DNA of 64,000 bases from Paramarasmius palmivorus (lineage: Eukaryota > Basidiomycota > Agaricomycetes > Agaricales > Marasmiaceae), in NCBI GenBank assembly GCA_037176845.1, contig JAYKXP010000111.1, forward strand, positions 1 to 64,000. Direction: 5' to 3'. The notes under the pieces were generated by a model. That model was not told the origin of the DNA. It saw only the letters and a list, made by a program, of their open reading frames with translations, and made no database searches. This document shows, piece by piece, positions 35,001 through 47,799 of the stretch. Positions within the stretch are counted from its first letter, which is position 1, and each line of letters opens with the position of its first letter. The translations under genes were made by a program, and so were the position numbers.

Positions 35001-36640
35001 GCTTTTTAGACTGCTTTTACCCTCGTCGAGCCCGGTCGTGCGTCTCCTTCAACTTGGCTATTCACCCGTTTCCCATGGCCCCGAGATCCAGAAGGGGTGA
35101 TGGCATTGGTCGATTTGGGAGTGACTAGTGACGTCTCGGGGGTGTTGATGCATAGGGCCGGTTCGAGTGGACTGGACAGGTTTCGTAGCACCGATTATTA
35201 GCACCAAGCCGAGGGTACGAGTATTGGTTTGAACGTACCTTGGGGTTAGCTGCCAACCGGTAATGAACTCGATTCGTCGAGATCTTCGAATCGACTACCG
35301 TGGATAATGATTTGCGAGAGCATATTGTGATTTGCGAGGTGCATGTAGAGTGCTGGCAGCGTGTGGTTATAGGCATGAAACCAAAGGAACCGGTTCTGTA
35401 CGAATCATGGTAAGCTAGGAACTTTGAAACCTTTGATGCCGCACCATTGTAGAATATCGGCGCAGGCAGGTTCCTATCCGAAAAGCTGGGTTAAGTTTGG
35501 GTGCCTATGAGCTGGGATGCTATGCCGAGAACAATGACAGGTACTTGAAGTTGACACACGAGAGGTGCTCGATATTCTGTCTAAACCCCTAGATCAATCA
35601 CATAGTCAGTCGACCCAAGATTGGGCGATACCTTCTCAACTATTGTCACCCACCGCTTTTCGGAGATGCCAGGGTTTCCGGGCGTCGTGTTGGTGTCTTT
35701 GGTGCCTGGGATTAGAAAGCCGCTATAATTCAAAGTTCTCAGTATTCGCGCACTGAATATCTTGAGGTAGATGTTCACCTGTTTAGGTTTTGTTCGAGAA
35801 TGGAATTGTCGTTGCCAGGCGGAAGATATTGAATCTATCGGTTCCTACGAAGCTCAGGCTCTTGGCTTGAGACTGTTACCAACGGCATCCAACGGTAGCA
35901 TAGTTTTCTGGCCGGAGATTTTGGTGATGCGGAGACTCTAGGCAAGACTGAGCGATTGAGAGAACGGCAGTGAATATGAGTATAGACTTGGCTGTTAAAT
36001 AGCGCTCACCGATGTATTTCGAGCGAAACGACAAGTACCTTGACGGCATCAATAGCCGAGCCTTCAAGTCCGGTGGACACAGAGCTGAGCACCTTGAGGT
36101 CAAGGAGCTTCAACTCGTAGGCTCAGGCATCATTTTGTTGAATCTTTCGTGTTGTAAAGTTGCACTGTGCCAGCTTGGGAGTGCCATTCTGTGCTCGAGA
36201 GATGTGAATAGGGGAAAAGGGCATGAAAAAGGGTCAACTACTCACAGTTTTATCCCCGATCCACAAGCCCATACCCAATTCCTACAATAACTAGAGTTCC
36301 ACGCGTCGGTTTCGATAACTAGGGCACGGGAAGAGACGCAAGTAGCTGAGTTGGATGTATAGTTCAGAGAAGGGAGAAACGGACCTAGTTGAGGTTATCA
36401 GTGTTTACAAAACCTTGAATTTGGGCCCATGATGTACACCTTGTGCGCTTCCTGCATCCATAAAGGTTAGTACAAGTAGTGTAATTCCTGTAAAAAATGA
36501 CCAACCGAGCAAGGTCAAGATTCAGGTCCACAGTAACCTATTTTCCACTAGAGATGGGGATAATCCTCGAGCATTGTAAAGAGAAGAATTCCGGCAACTG
36601 AGAAGAACTATGTTGGGGTGCTTGTGAGTGTGGTGGTGGT
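32056..36640. other. Left part of the duplicated block, coding content unclear
   Basis: Both copies keep open stretches on both strands. On the minus strand 35778-35581 reads TPGNPGISEKRWVTIVEKV; the second copy has TPGNPGISEKRQVTAVEKV at the matching place. Another conserved minus stretch near 36116-36004 reads LKLLDLKVLSSVSTGLEG and ends at a GTGAGC donor. A + strand stretch in copy 2 (56779-56994) reads LARGGCRAFVADGWNRN. These suggest a decayed minus-strand partner gene and perhaps a second gene. Confidence 0.4.
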
Positions 36641-39600
36641 GGTTCACGATCAACAGTGTTTGCGACGCTCAGTCAGAACGTTCCGTCAAACCACCAGCTG
36701 GCGGTGTAGGGACTTGGTAAAGGCCACTGTTAACTAACCGTAGACCTTTTACAAAGGCCACAGGTTATTCTTAAAATGGAAATTCTTCGGCCCACCAGGA
36801 TTCTATTCCCTGGATTCACTTCCTAAAAGGGCAGGAACTTTGGGAGAAACATACAGTCCGCTTTTTTTGTTCCAAAAAGGGCAGGAGAGGGATTCCCAGG
36901 CCCTGGGAAACCCTAATAGGGTGTTTGGGGCGCTTTTGAGCGCTTTTTTGAGCGCTTTTTTAACAGGAAAATTATTCCCACCATCTGGGGGGTCATATAG
37001 GATGCCTCCCTGCTCCGCTTTTGGCTTCCCAAAAAGGAAGGTAGCCTTCCCAGGCCCTGGAAAAGCATTGTGAGCGCTTTTGGGCGCTTTTTTCAGCGCT
37101 TTTTTAACAGGAAAAATATTCCCACACCTCCTGACATCATCTGGCATGGTCCCTGATGCCTCCCTGCTCCGCTTTTGGCTTCCCAAAATGGAAGGTGCCC
37201 TTACCTCACTTTTTTTCACCTACAATCAATGCATTGGGGGGCTATTGGGGCATGCTGGGGGACTATTAAAATCGCATTTTTGAGAAAATATGTTCCAATA
37301 TGTCCCAGAAGTATGCCCCTGCAATTGGAGAGCAGGGGAATGCAAAAAAAGCGGTCCAAATATGGTAATTCAGGAAAATGGCCTATTGGATCTTGGGCTA
37401 TAGGCCAGCTATTGACATGGGGTAAGTTGGAGGACCTAGATACATCAAATACAAGCCTGGGCATACCAAATAGTACATAGATTAGTGGGGTAATGGTGCT
37501 TAAATATCAAAAATACTGAAAATCTCCGAAATTAGGGGAATAAAATTACAGGATGGGATGTAGTGCAGCTAGGGCTTAGATATTGTGAATCAGAGATGAT
37601 ATATATGTCCCCTTGCTTGGTTTACAATCCTGGAGAGCTGCCTATTTTTCCAGATTTATTACAGCTAAATTCGCTTTTTTTGGACATTGGTAATACTATA
37701 CCACAGGGAATGATTGGGATGGGCTAATTCTTGTTCATAACCCACTTTAGGGTGTATAGATGATGAATATATACTTGCCCAAGCACTCCTGTATGGGCAA
37801 CACCTTGTTCAATCCAATGTATTGTACAGTTATGTAATATAGGTAGTAATACATGAATAGCACCTCAGGGAAGCATCCCAGCACCAAGGGGAGTTCAGAA
37901 TCGAGTTCAGGCACCCAAAATACACTTTCCTACTATGAAAGCACATTTTTGGAACACATCTGTATGTTGCTACATAAAAAATACATAAAAAATCGCATTT
38001 TTAGGGGTTTTTTTGTACTGGAGGATGGGGATTGCTCCTAAAATCACCAAAGGTGAATGAGAGAGCGTTCACTATGCATATAACAGGAATATCAATTGCC
38101 TCCATGAACCCCATGACAGGAATCCTTATGCCAGATGCATCAATTCTTGCACAATTACAGAAAACATGTAATATGGATGTAGTATTGCAGGAATTGATCT
38201 GGGGACTTGGGGAACCTCAAAATCGAATTCAGGGTGAAAAATTAGTTAAGAATATATCCAGGGTTGAAGGAAATCCATCCACAATTGACTTCAATATGCA
38301 TAGATCAAGTTAAATGCATAAGTATATGTGCAACATATGTTAACTATATGCATAAAACTTGTCAGATACATATCTCAAGCCACAGTGATTGGATTCCTTT
38401 CAACCCTGGATATATTTTTAACTAATTTTTCACCCTGAATTCGATTTTGAGGTTCCCCAAGTCCCCAGATCAATTCCTGCAATACTACATCCATATTACA
38501 TGTTTTCTGTAATTGTGCAAGAATTGATGCATCTGGCATAAGGATTCCTGTCATGGGGTTCATGGAGGCAATTGATATTCCTGTTATATGCATAGTGAAC
38601 GCTCTCTCATTCACCTTTGGTGATTTTAGGAGCAATCCCCATCCTCCAGTACAAAAAAACCCCTAAAAATGCGATTTTTTATGTATTTTTTATGTAGCAA
38701 CATACAGATGTGTTCCAAAAATGTGCTTTCATAGTAGGAAAGTGTATTTTGGGTGCCTGAACTCGATTCTGAACTCCCCTTGGTGCTGGGATGCTTCCCT
38801 GAGGTGCTATTCATGTATTACTACCTATATTACATAACTGTACAATACATTGGATTGAACAAGGTGTTGCCCATACAGGAGTGCTTGGGCAAGTATATAT
38901 TCATCATCTATACACCCTAAAGTGGGTTATGAACAAGAATTAGCCCATCCCAATCATTCCCTGTGGTATAGTATTACCAATGTCCAAAAAAAGCGAATTT
39001 AGCTGTAATAAATCTGGAAAAATAGGCAGCTCTCCAGGATTGTAAACCAAGCAAGGGGACATATATATCATCTCTGATTCACAATATCTAAGCCCTAGCT
39101 GCACTACATCCCATCCTGTAATTTTATTCCCCTAATTTCGGAGATTTTCAGTATTTTTGATATTTAAGCACCATTACCCCACTAATCTATGTACTATTTG
39201 GTATGCCCAGGCTTGTATTTGATGTATCTAGGTCCTCCAACTTACCCCATGTCAATAGCTGGCCTATAGCCCAAGATCCAATAGGCCATTTTCCTGAATT
39301 ACCATATTTGGACCGCTTTTTTTGCATTCCCCTGCTCTCCAATTGCAGGGGCATACTTCTGGGACATATTGGAACATATTTTCTCAAAAATGCGATTTTA
39401 ATAGTCCCCCAGCATGCCCCAATAGCCCCCCAATGCATTGATTGTAGGTGAAAAAAAGTGAGGTAAGGGCACCTTCCATTTTGGGAAGCCAAAAGCGGAG
39501 CAGGGAGGCATCAGGGACCATGCCAGATGATGTCAGGAGGTGTGGGAATATTTTTCCTGTTAAAAAAGCGCTGAAAAAAGCGCCCAAAAGCGCTCACAAT

Positions 39601-40200
39601 GCTTTTCCAGGGCCTGGGAAGGCTACCTTCCTTTTTGGGAAGCCAAAAGCGGAGCAGGGAGGCATCCTATATGACCCCCCAGATGGTGGGAATAATTTTC
39701 CTGTTAAAAAAGCGCTCAAAAAAGCGCTCAAAAGCGCCCCAAACACCCTATTAGGGTTTCCCAGGGCCTGGGAATCCCTCTCCTGCCCTTTTTGGAACAA
39801 AAAAAGCGGACTGTATGTTTCTCCCAAAGTTCCTGCCCTTTTAGGAAGTGAATCCAGGGAATAGAATCCTGGTGGGCCGAAGAATTTCCATTTTAAGAAT
39901 AACCTGTGGCCTTTGTAAAGGATCTACGGTTAGTTTAACGGTGGCCTTTACAAAAGTGCTACACCGCCGGCTGAAACCACCTTCCATCTAACACTTCCTT
40001 CCTCTGTCAACCTCAGTTTCTCCCTGATCAACAAGATTCTGAGATGGAATTAGTGGTACGACCCATTCTATACTAATGATGGAATCATTTCGCTGATACA
40101 CACTTCCTCGATCGTCTTTGCTTCTCCTCTTATCCGCCGATTTCAACAATACCATCTACAATCTTAGCTGTCCCATACTCACCAACACACAGCTCAATTC
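36640..40200. promoter_or_regulatory. Divergent promoter module, copy C, split by the palindrome
   Basis: The left piece (GTGGTGGTGG...CGACGCTCAG...CGTTCCGTC to 36694) and right piece (AACCACCTTCCATCTAAC from 39975, GATGGAATTAGTGGTACGAC at 40043-40062, TCCGCCGATTTCAACAA at 40134-40150) together match modules A, B and D, where they are contiguous. Confidence 0.7.
36695..39973. mobile_element. 3.28-kb palindromic transposon with 8-bp TSD
   Basis: The two halves are inverse copies about a centre at 38333.5: left arm to about 38276, a ~114-bp unpaired centre, right arm from about 38391. Open frames in the left arm recur with identical protein sequence on the opposite strand in the right arm, so the inner arms seem identical. 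Outer ends are CAGCTGGCGGTGTAG and its inverse with one change. AAACCACC flanks both sides (36688-36695 and 39974-39981), an apparent 7-8 bp target duplication, and CAG ends plus 8 bp point to the hAT superfamily. No transposase is present. The arms contain repeated GAGCGCTTTTTTGAGCGC blocks and ~470 bp (37127-37595 and inverse) shared with the 26570-27424 element. Confidence 0.92.
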
Positions 40201-40469
40201 CAGTCAACTCCTCTGTCTTCCTGTCCGTACTCTAGACCTCCAAAGCCGCCAATTCCATCCTGCACTCACCTTCGCCTTGGTCGTTCTGTCCACTTCCATA
40301 TCCTCCTACCGCAAGGTAACACCTTACCTGCAACGCTCAACTCCCTCCAGTGGTCTCCAAAGCATAACCAGCGCCCACCACAGCATCCATACTATCACCG
40401 TCTTCTGGAGATCACCGGCAATTCCACCTATCCATCACATCGTGCGCCCAACAGCTATAAAGCTGTCGG

Positions 40470-42875
40470 ATGCCTCGTGCACTCCACGGCTTCCACTGTT
40501 CAACTACCACCACCAAAACCCTCAGCCCTAGTCCTCCTTCGCCAATAATGGCCTTCAATAATGCCTCGCAGGTCATTGTCGCCGGTCCAGCCGTCAACAA
40601 CGTATCACGCGACCAGTTCAACATCACAGGAGGAGTAGTACATATCGGTCGTCAGGCGGATGATGAGCCTACGGAATACGACGAGGTATGTGCTCTTGCT
40701 GTCGTGTATATTCAAGGGCTGAAGGTGAAAATGACAGTTTGAACGCGTGAAGACAGGGAATGTCTATCTTCTGGAAGAGATCCATCGTCGTGATGTCTTA
40801 CAACACTGTCAATGTCGGTACTGGTACTGTGGATGTGAACCACGTTATAGGGCCCAGAAAACAATCTACAGTGTCGAATTGGTGAAGGAGAAATCCAAGT
40901 TCACCGCCATAGAATACAAAGGTCCGGAGGCACGAGAGGTCTGGGAGGAAGAATTCCATCACTTTTCACAAAACAGGTTCGTTACCGCCTTCCCCAACCA
41001 ACAACTTCACTGACAACCAGATAGGTCCCCCGACGCATAGCAACTCTACGGCCTGAACCAATCAAACGTCCCATTTTTGATCTTCCATGACGGTGTGTCT
41101 GCTTCCCTCTTCAGCAATGCCGTGTACTGATCAAGTTGGCGCGATAGAGCTCGTTCCGATTGGGCATTTCCATACACACTCGTTTTGGGGGGATCTATTT
41201 ATTTATTGGTTGTCGGTGCGTCCCAAACACAGTGTTTCTTGTGCTCGCAAAGCTAACAAGCTGTTCTTTTAGAGGAAATTGTGTTGCTATCCCTGGGAGA
41301 TATGGTTGAACACGAGAGGGACTCTGCTCAAGGGACCCAAAGGGCCTGATTTTGGCGTTCCAGGTGCTGAGACACTCCATGAAATTACTATCCCATCCTC
41401 AGCAAAGATGCTACAAGACGACATCTCCTTTCAATTCTTCCAGAAATTCCCTTCAACGACGATGGACTGTCTCATTGTGAAATGTGCACGGTATCATCGC
41501 TCAAGTTCACTGCTCAAAAGCCTTTTTCGTGAAGGAGCGTTCAACATCCCACCGGAAAACACCCCTGAAACCCTCGATGGGCTCCGCATTGACACTGTAT
41601 ACTCCCTTTCGCTGGGGGCTGTTGCGAGGTGCCGGGATGGTGGGGCGTTGTGGAAAATGATCAGGAGGAGGGGGTTGGTGGATAAAACGGTATTGGATGA
41701 TGGGCTGATTCGGTGAGTGAGCGTGGGCGTAATGGTTCAGTTTTGGGTGCTGATTTCTAAAGTTTTAAGCTAGAAGGTCCAGATGTCAAGGCTGATTTTC
41801 ACTTTGACTACAACAAATTTTGGGAGAGTTGGTTGTCACAAAGCTCAAGGATCATTGATGGCTACGGGATGTCGGGAACGGAGGAACAGTGCTGTATTTC
41901 CTTCCCCTTTACCATGTCGACAATTGAACTCATTCTCAAATCAACACCATCAAGATACCTGAATCAACAAAGACTATTCACATTTGAAACACCCCCGCCC
42001 ATCTACCTCTTCATCTACCCTCTCCCCATGACGTTGGCCGAAATCAAGTCATGGGGAAAAAACAGAACCCACTTCTGGTCTCTTGATGAGAATGGGCGAT
42101 CTGAGATGACGAAGGAGGAATGTAGGCGATGGGGAGTTCCAGAGCTGGATGCAGATGTATACTTTGGCATGTCATATGTGTATGCATGGCCAAGCTATGT
42201 CTACGCTGCCATCCGCAACTGGCAAGTCGCTCGTGGTTTTGACCCTGCCACTGCCGATTTTGCTCGGAGTTGTGGATATCCAGAGTTGGATATCCTCATC
42301 GATAACGAGGCAGCAACAAGTCAGTTTGAAGAAGTTCATGGTTAGTCTAACAATCTCCTCGCAGTCGTTGGTACGTTGTTAATTTATGATTCACAGATAA
42401 CTCGTCTACTCCCGACAACCAGAGTGACCAAAGTGTGCCGGAGGTGCTTGATACACCTCCGCCGGTTGAAGGTCAGTATTTCGTTCAATGTTCTCTGGCA
42501 ATTCCACCATCTCACTCCACAGAAACAGTCACGATCTCTCAGCCTCCACTGGCCACATCCACACCAAAGCCTTCACAGATCCCCGTGGCGATACCACATT
42601 CCATGGTCATGGCTCAACCAGGAGTTAGTACTCCAATGCGTGGTCGTCTCTCAGTTCCTCAACAGAAACACCCTTACCTTGTCAGCGAGGCCAGCCCTTC
42701 ATGGATTCCCATACCGACATGGCGAGCTCAGGGTAAGAGTTGGAGAAGTGTATTAGAAGGAGATACAGCTGATGGTTCACGCGCAAGACCTGGACGCTGT
42801 GAGCGTTCTGGGAAGATGCCGAAGACGCAGCTGCAGCCAAAGATACAGACGAAAAACACGAGAAAAAGGTTGTAA
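40470..42875 (+). pseudogene. NNVSRD-family protein, copy C, nonsense mutation
   Basis: Exons can be followed from MPRALHGFHC (or MAFNNASQ at 40549) through introns 40686-40737, 40977-41024, 41093-41147, one ending before 41276, one after 41714 and one near 42343-42400. The protein reads NNVSRDQFNITGG, YSVELVKEKSKFTAIEYKG, SFWGDLFIYWLS, SSAKMLQDDISFQFF, PIYLFIYPLP, HFWSLDEN and YAAIRNWQVARGFDP, with a Ser/Pro/Thr-rich tail. I know this order as a large uncharacterised Agaricomycete family. TAG at 41038-41040 stands where copy D has Trp (DAWQLYGLN), so the product would stop at about one third. The palindrome also sits in its promoter. No enzymatic function can be claimed. Confidence 0.75.
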
Positions 42876-42960
42876 TTGTTTCTGGTAAGTGAATCGCACA
42901 TCGTTGCGTCAAAAGCATCGCGCTGATCATCTGCAGGTACTCTTATTCTATGTGATTCCT

Positions 42961-43453
42961 TGAACAGTGCGCAGTGCGTACTTTTCATGTCTATGGATGT
43001 GTTATTCTCTGTCTTTGTTCCTGTGCTTGTGGTTTTACTAGTAGGTAGTACTACAATACACGGAAGTACGCACTCTATGTAACATAATATATTGATTTGC
43101 TGAATCTGCGGCGATGAAGATAGTCATGTTCCGTGAACCACGCTCAAGCGGATGCACACCAAAGGACGAGATGAAATCGAGACGGGAATGAGAACCGTCA
43201 TGTTAACCTCCTTGGCACCAGATGACCTGCCACTGCCTCAAGGTTGGTGATATGTTTGACAGCACCAGTGGCGCATTGAAGATACGCTCAGGGTGTAGTG
43301 AAGTGAGGCCAGAGGTCCGGTTGAATGTTATTTGTAGAGATTTACCAATGAGATTCGTCTGCTACTATCTCTATCTGACGTGCCCCATATTCGTATCCGA
43401 ACGAAAATAGAACAAAAAAACACTCCAGTTGAACGCCAACTTCGTAAGGGTAG
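42961..43453. other. No gene seen
   Basis: The segment lies between the end of the duplicated block and the stop of the next minus-strand gene. No convincing frame or repeat. Confidence 0.4.
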
Positions 43454-44930
43454 TCAGGTTCTCATTAGTACATACACGATAAATACACAGATTGTACAGA
43501 GGATATACATTACAGAAGTATCAGCAAGTACACCATTCAGCCTTTTGTCAGTTGAAGAAACCCCATCCTGCACAATCTCAACTTCCTTCGAGCCTTTCAC
43601 TCTCGTCTCCACTACACCTATGATCTCATAACCAACACTGCCAGTCTCAGTTGTCTTAGGCTTTTCCTCCTCCACACCTTCGTTTTCTTCGTATTCCACA
43701 TCCCGCGCAGATAATGACTTGCCATCCGAAGGCCCTGATTCAAAACCTACATCGTCGTCAACATATTCAATCTCATATCAGGAAGAACACGGATAAGACG
43801 CACCTATAATCAGCTGATACCGGGACATAGAGCGTGAACGATGGAGCGAATCCTTCGTCTCTTGGCCCACTATACCCAAGAGCCGGGAAACGATCCCTAA
43901 ACACGCCTCGCAGCTCGAGCTTGTTTGTGCCGGACCTATTGACGAGAGAAACAGGCCGCATGCGCTTGAGTGCAACATGCGTTATTGGTCTATTCATGTC
44001 GTTCAATCGAATGCAAGGGTATCGTCAGCCGTAGAGCTTTTGCAGGGGTTCTTTCCGACATACCATAGGTGTTCCGATGTCCTGTAATATGAACAACATC
44101 AGTACCTGAGGCCATCCAAGAACGCAACGGATAGGTACGTACTCGCGAGACGTGTCTTCCTTGACTTTGAAGTTCCTCAAGCTAACCAACAATCCGGTTT
44201 GCCTCGCCTCTTAAAGCGCTCTTCAAGGTAAAAGGGTAACCTACCAGTCAAATGTACATCTGCTCTTCTTCACCGTGGCCCCTAAACTAACTCTTGAGGT
44301 TGACACCCCAGAACCTTGATCCTGAGGTACATTCAGCCACTTCTTACCTCCAAGCTCCTCCAAAACAGGATCCCGTGCATTCTCTGCCTCAAACCACCTG
44401 CGCATAACAGTTGAAGAACTTCGTGAGGTCAGTTTCGCTGTAAATGCACCGTAAGAGTCTATATGTCCAGTAGAATCAAAGGCGGAATAATCACTCACTG
44501 TTTCACCGCTTCCTCAACGTCACCTATCTGCCTCAGTACCCTCAAGAGGTATCGTTTCGCTTGAATAGCTATCATATCCTCTTCGCCGCCTTTTGCCCAG
44601 GTTTTGGTCTCGAGAACGCTCTCCAAAACATCCCTAGCTTCAACATCCCGTGTTCATGTACGGGTGAGGATTTCACCGTAAAGAGCGTAGAGTTCCCTGT
44701 CAGCGTTTTGCGTTAGGTGTTACAGTTGTAGGAAGCCGAACAAACGATGGACGTACGAATCATTTTCAATTTGAAACCCATCTCCTCCGACCTTCAGGGT
44801 ATGCGAAAGAGCCTCTTCAGGGCAGTTCATCTGCGGTGAACTAGGAAAGACTGGTTATTGACCGCAGTCTGGAGGCGTACATAAGGTAGTTGATGATTCT
44901 CGTGCGAGTTGAGGTCTATTCGAGTCCGAA
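43454..44930 (-). pseudogene. Helical-repeat protein with C-terminal membrane anchor
   Basis: Minus-strand exons read MNCPEEALSHTLKVGGDGF (ATG 44830), then after a ~60-bp intron ELYALYGEILTRT, an in-frame TGA (44656-44654), and DVEARDVLESVLETKTWAKG with LLRVLRQVDDVEEAVK. After another intron comes WFEAENARDPVLEELGGKKW. Further exons (about 44000-43800) contain MRPVSLVNRSGTNKLELRG and PSFTLYVPVSADY. The last exon is acidic and ends with VMYILCTICVFIVYVLM, a single membrane segment, at 43454. The paired helices look like TPR repeats. The tail would anchor it in a membrane. The TGA suggests a broken copy. The family is not identified; upstream exons may lie toward 45 kb. Confidence 0.5.
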
Positions 44931-47799
44931 GTTCAGACGTTCAGCGCTCAGCCCGAGCAAAGAATATGATAGATCTGGTGTTTACCATGAAAATCCGTGT
45001 ACTAAAGGGAGCGGATAGGTCTGAAATAGAGAGAAAGGCAAATAAGAAAAAGTGGGCAGCGGATAATCATGCAATTCATGACCGACCTACTGTTTTCCTC
45101 GTGTCAGGGATAGCAATACGAGGGCCTAGGTGGACCGGAGGCAGGATGATACGCGATTCGACTCTCGAGAAGACTTGGAGGCATTTTATGGTTGTGTCAT
45201 GTTGAGACTTGCAACGGTATCACGTTGGCTGGCAGTGGAAGTCGTTTAATTGACACTTGCGCTTCGTGTTTGACTATCCGAGCCGGCTTGACGAACGACA
45301 TATGCTGAAGGATGTTGTTGGTTTGTTGGGACTCGAGACGTAGTGGGATTTTTGGACGACATGGTGAGAAGGGAACAAGGAGAGATGCATACCGTAAGCG
45401 CTCCCTTGATTTCCCTTTGACGCACGACCAACACGGCAGATCCTCCACCTCCTCCATTCAGACAGGACCATTGGCCAGCTGCGACACGAGCATTTAAAAT
45501 CAGTTAGAAACACCAGGACCCAAAAAACACCATCAATACACGGTTTGTCAAGCTCTGAAGATCTCAAGCTTCTCAAAACCCGGTCTCCCGAGTTCTCTAC
45601 TCCTTCCACACTAGTACTCAGCCTACTTCCCCAGCTCTTTCACGAATAATCACGCTCGACATCTCGCGCACAACCTCAACAGCTTCACATTTCCTGTGTC
45701 CCGATTCATCAACCTACGCCAGTTGGGATCATACTTCACGTTCTCCACAGATCGCTTGACGTTGAAATTCGCTGATCAACACTCTTCCTTCCTTCACTGT
45801 ACACCGCCTTCCCCAGAGTCCATCCGACATCTCAAGCTACCTTTAGGACACGGAAGACATCTTGCCGCCCACAACTATGAATGTCAACTACTCCACCTAC
45901 CACCCATGCCTATGATCAAATACCTCTACGCGCCAGCCTCCTCACCACGCTCCTCCTCACTCCATCAAGTACCTTCCTCCTCATCCCCTCCGTGCTATGA
46001 AGATCCCCCTCCAACAACCCGTCCTCACTAAACACGCTGGCTGAATCTGGCGGCCCAGGCATCGCAAGCACCCCAAGTCACGAGAGACCTAGATGAAGAT
46101 CGGGGAGAACAGGTTGAGAACACTGAGCGACAAGAGTCAAGTGGTGGAGCCGTGAAGGATCTAAGGAGAGCAGCGGTGGATTGGTCGGACAGGTACCTTG
46201 TTGAAAGGGCTGGGTAATGGTTTCGGTATGTCGCCAAATCGGTTCTCTTCCTACTCCTTCTTGCCAGACTTATCATTCTTTGGGGTAGCGCGTATAGATG
46301 GCGTAAAATACCCAGTTGTACGCGTATGGACACCAGAAGACTGCAACACGAACATCCCATATACCGCAGACCGAATATGACATTGCCCTTTCTCCGCCTG
46401 TTGTTCTTTGCTGATATGAGCATCCTAGGCCTGACTCTTCAGCAAGAGTTGTCGTATACACAACCTATACCAGCTACCGTTATCAGCAGGATTCGTTGAA
46501 TGTACTCCCTCTCCCGCATCTCTTCTCAAAAGTCACATACTTATACCTCATCGCATAGGTACACCATAGCAAGAAACGCGTAAAAACTATCAATATCAGC
46601 TCTCTGCCTGGTCGAAATCCGGCGCATGCAAGGTGGAAGGTAAAGGAACGGGAGTGCCGACAATCCTGGGGCACTTTATAGTATGTATTATTTCTTAGCT
46701 ACTACCCCCATTACACCAACATTGTCCGATCTTTCCGCCATTTCTGTATGCCCACTGGTTCAGAGAACGCATGCTGACCAGATACTACTTGCAGCCTCCA
46801 TATAGCCCCTCGAACGCTGTCTTCATCATATAGCACTGTGCCTTACTTCTCAGGCGCTTTAACTTCATGACCAAGGATGTAGACCATACAGAATGACATT
46901 TCTACAATAACGATGTACAAAGACATAGCTAATGAATATCAGAACGATGAGCAAAACCACGCGAACCCTGAGGCCTGAAGTTTACCGAGGCTCCTCCATC
47001 ATGTAGCGGTGCCTTTTCTGGTACAGTTTTCTCCGCCAGCGGTTCGCTAGCAGGGATATAAACGTGAAAAAAAAGCCAGAGATCCCATATAAGGTACCGC
47101 CAGGTACGCCACATGCGGCTGAACGAAGACGAACTTCGCCCTTCTTGGAAGATCGGCAAAGCGCTCTCGAAGACGTTGAGTCGACCTCATGTTGAGTGCT
47201 CGTTGTCATTCGCAACACCCCAAAGAACGTGAACTTTCACGAAAAAAGCATCGAATACCGTCTTGCTATTATGGCCTAGTGGGACATATAGCTTGTTCGC
47301 GACGTTATTTGGAGACCGGAAGAATGGAAATGCCCATGGAAGTGAGGTTCGAGTATCTCGGGGTGTCCGTGGCTGGTGTCTTGAAGATCTTGTGGTTCTC
47401 GATACTCGGAAAAGTCGTCCGTAAGCTGTACACCATCTTGAACGTTGAACTTGGACGGCTCCCAGGTCGGAATATCTTTCGAGTTCCTTCTCGCCCCGTT
47501 CCTGGATGCCTGTACGCAAACAGACGAGTCGACACAAACACACCTTCAGTGGTGTGGATGATGGGTCTGTCGGTCTGTTTATGATGTGTATCGTGTAGAT
47601 GCCGTCGTAAAGTCGTCTCTACGACTTGACTGCTTTGTTTCTCTGACGAAATTCGAGTATTGAGAGGCACCGGCGGGTTCCCCGTTGAACGAATGAACTG
47701 AGTACAAGAGGTGTTGGAAGCGTGTGGAGATTAGTATCTCCAGATTTGAAGAGAAGGGGAGTCTCAAGGAGGTAGGAGCTAAGCATTGAAAGCGAGTGT
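44931..47799. other. Mostly unresolved; possible membrane-protein exon
   Basis: A minus frame at 47218-46982 reads PGGTLYGISGFFFTFISLLANRWRRKLYQK, with one hydrophobic segment then basic residues and a possible donor, typical of a membrane-protein exon. On the + strand, 46198-46380 reads SPNRFSSYSFLPDLSFFG. Neither extends into a gene model. Frames at 45.2-45.6 kb overlap on both strands. Confidence 0.3.

Larger units (their letters stand above)
32056..42960. repeat. Segmental duplication, copy 1
   Basis: From GGTAGTAAAGTTGCCGAG at 32056 onward, sequence and order match 53988-62640: the left part of unclear content (32.06-36.6 kb), the divergent promoter, and the NNVSRD gene with its last intron near 42885. 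Copy 1 is longer because of the 3279-bp palindrome. Without insertions both copies are about 7.6 kb. Confidence 0.9.

Noticed and set aside
36803..39864. Mirror-image open frames of 60-138 codons in the palindrome
   Set aside because: They occur on both strands of the same sequence and are rich in repeated GAGCGCTTTTTT words; they have no domain and reflect the inverted repeat, not genes.
36695..39973. Assembly artefact as the only explanation for the palindrome
   Set aside because: The flanking AAACCACC repeats and the diverged outer ends of the two arms argue for a real insertion, although long reads should confirm it.
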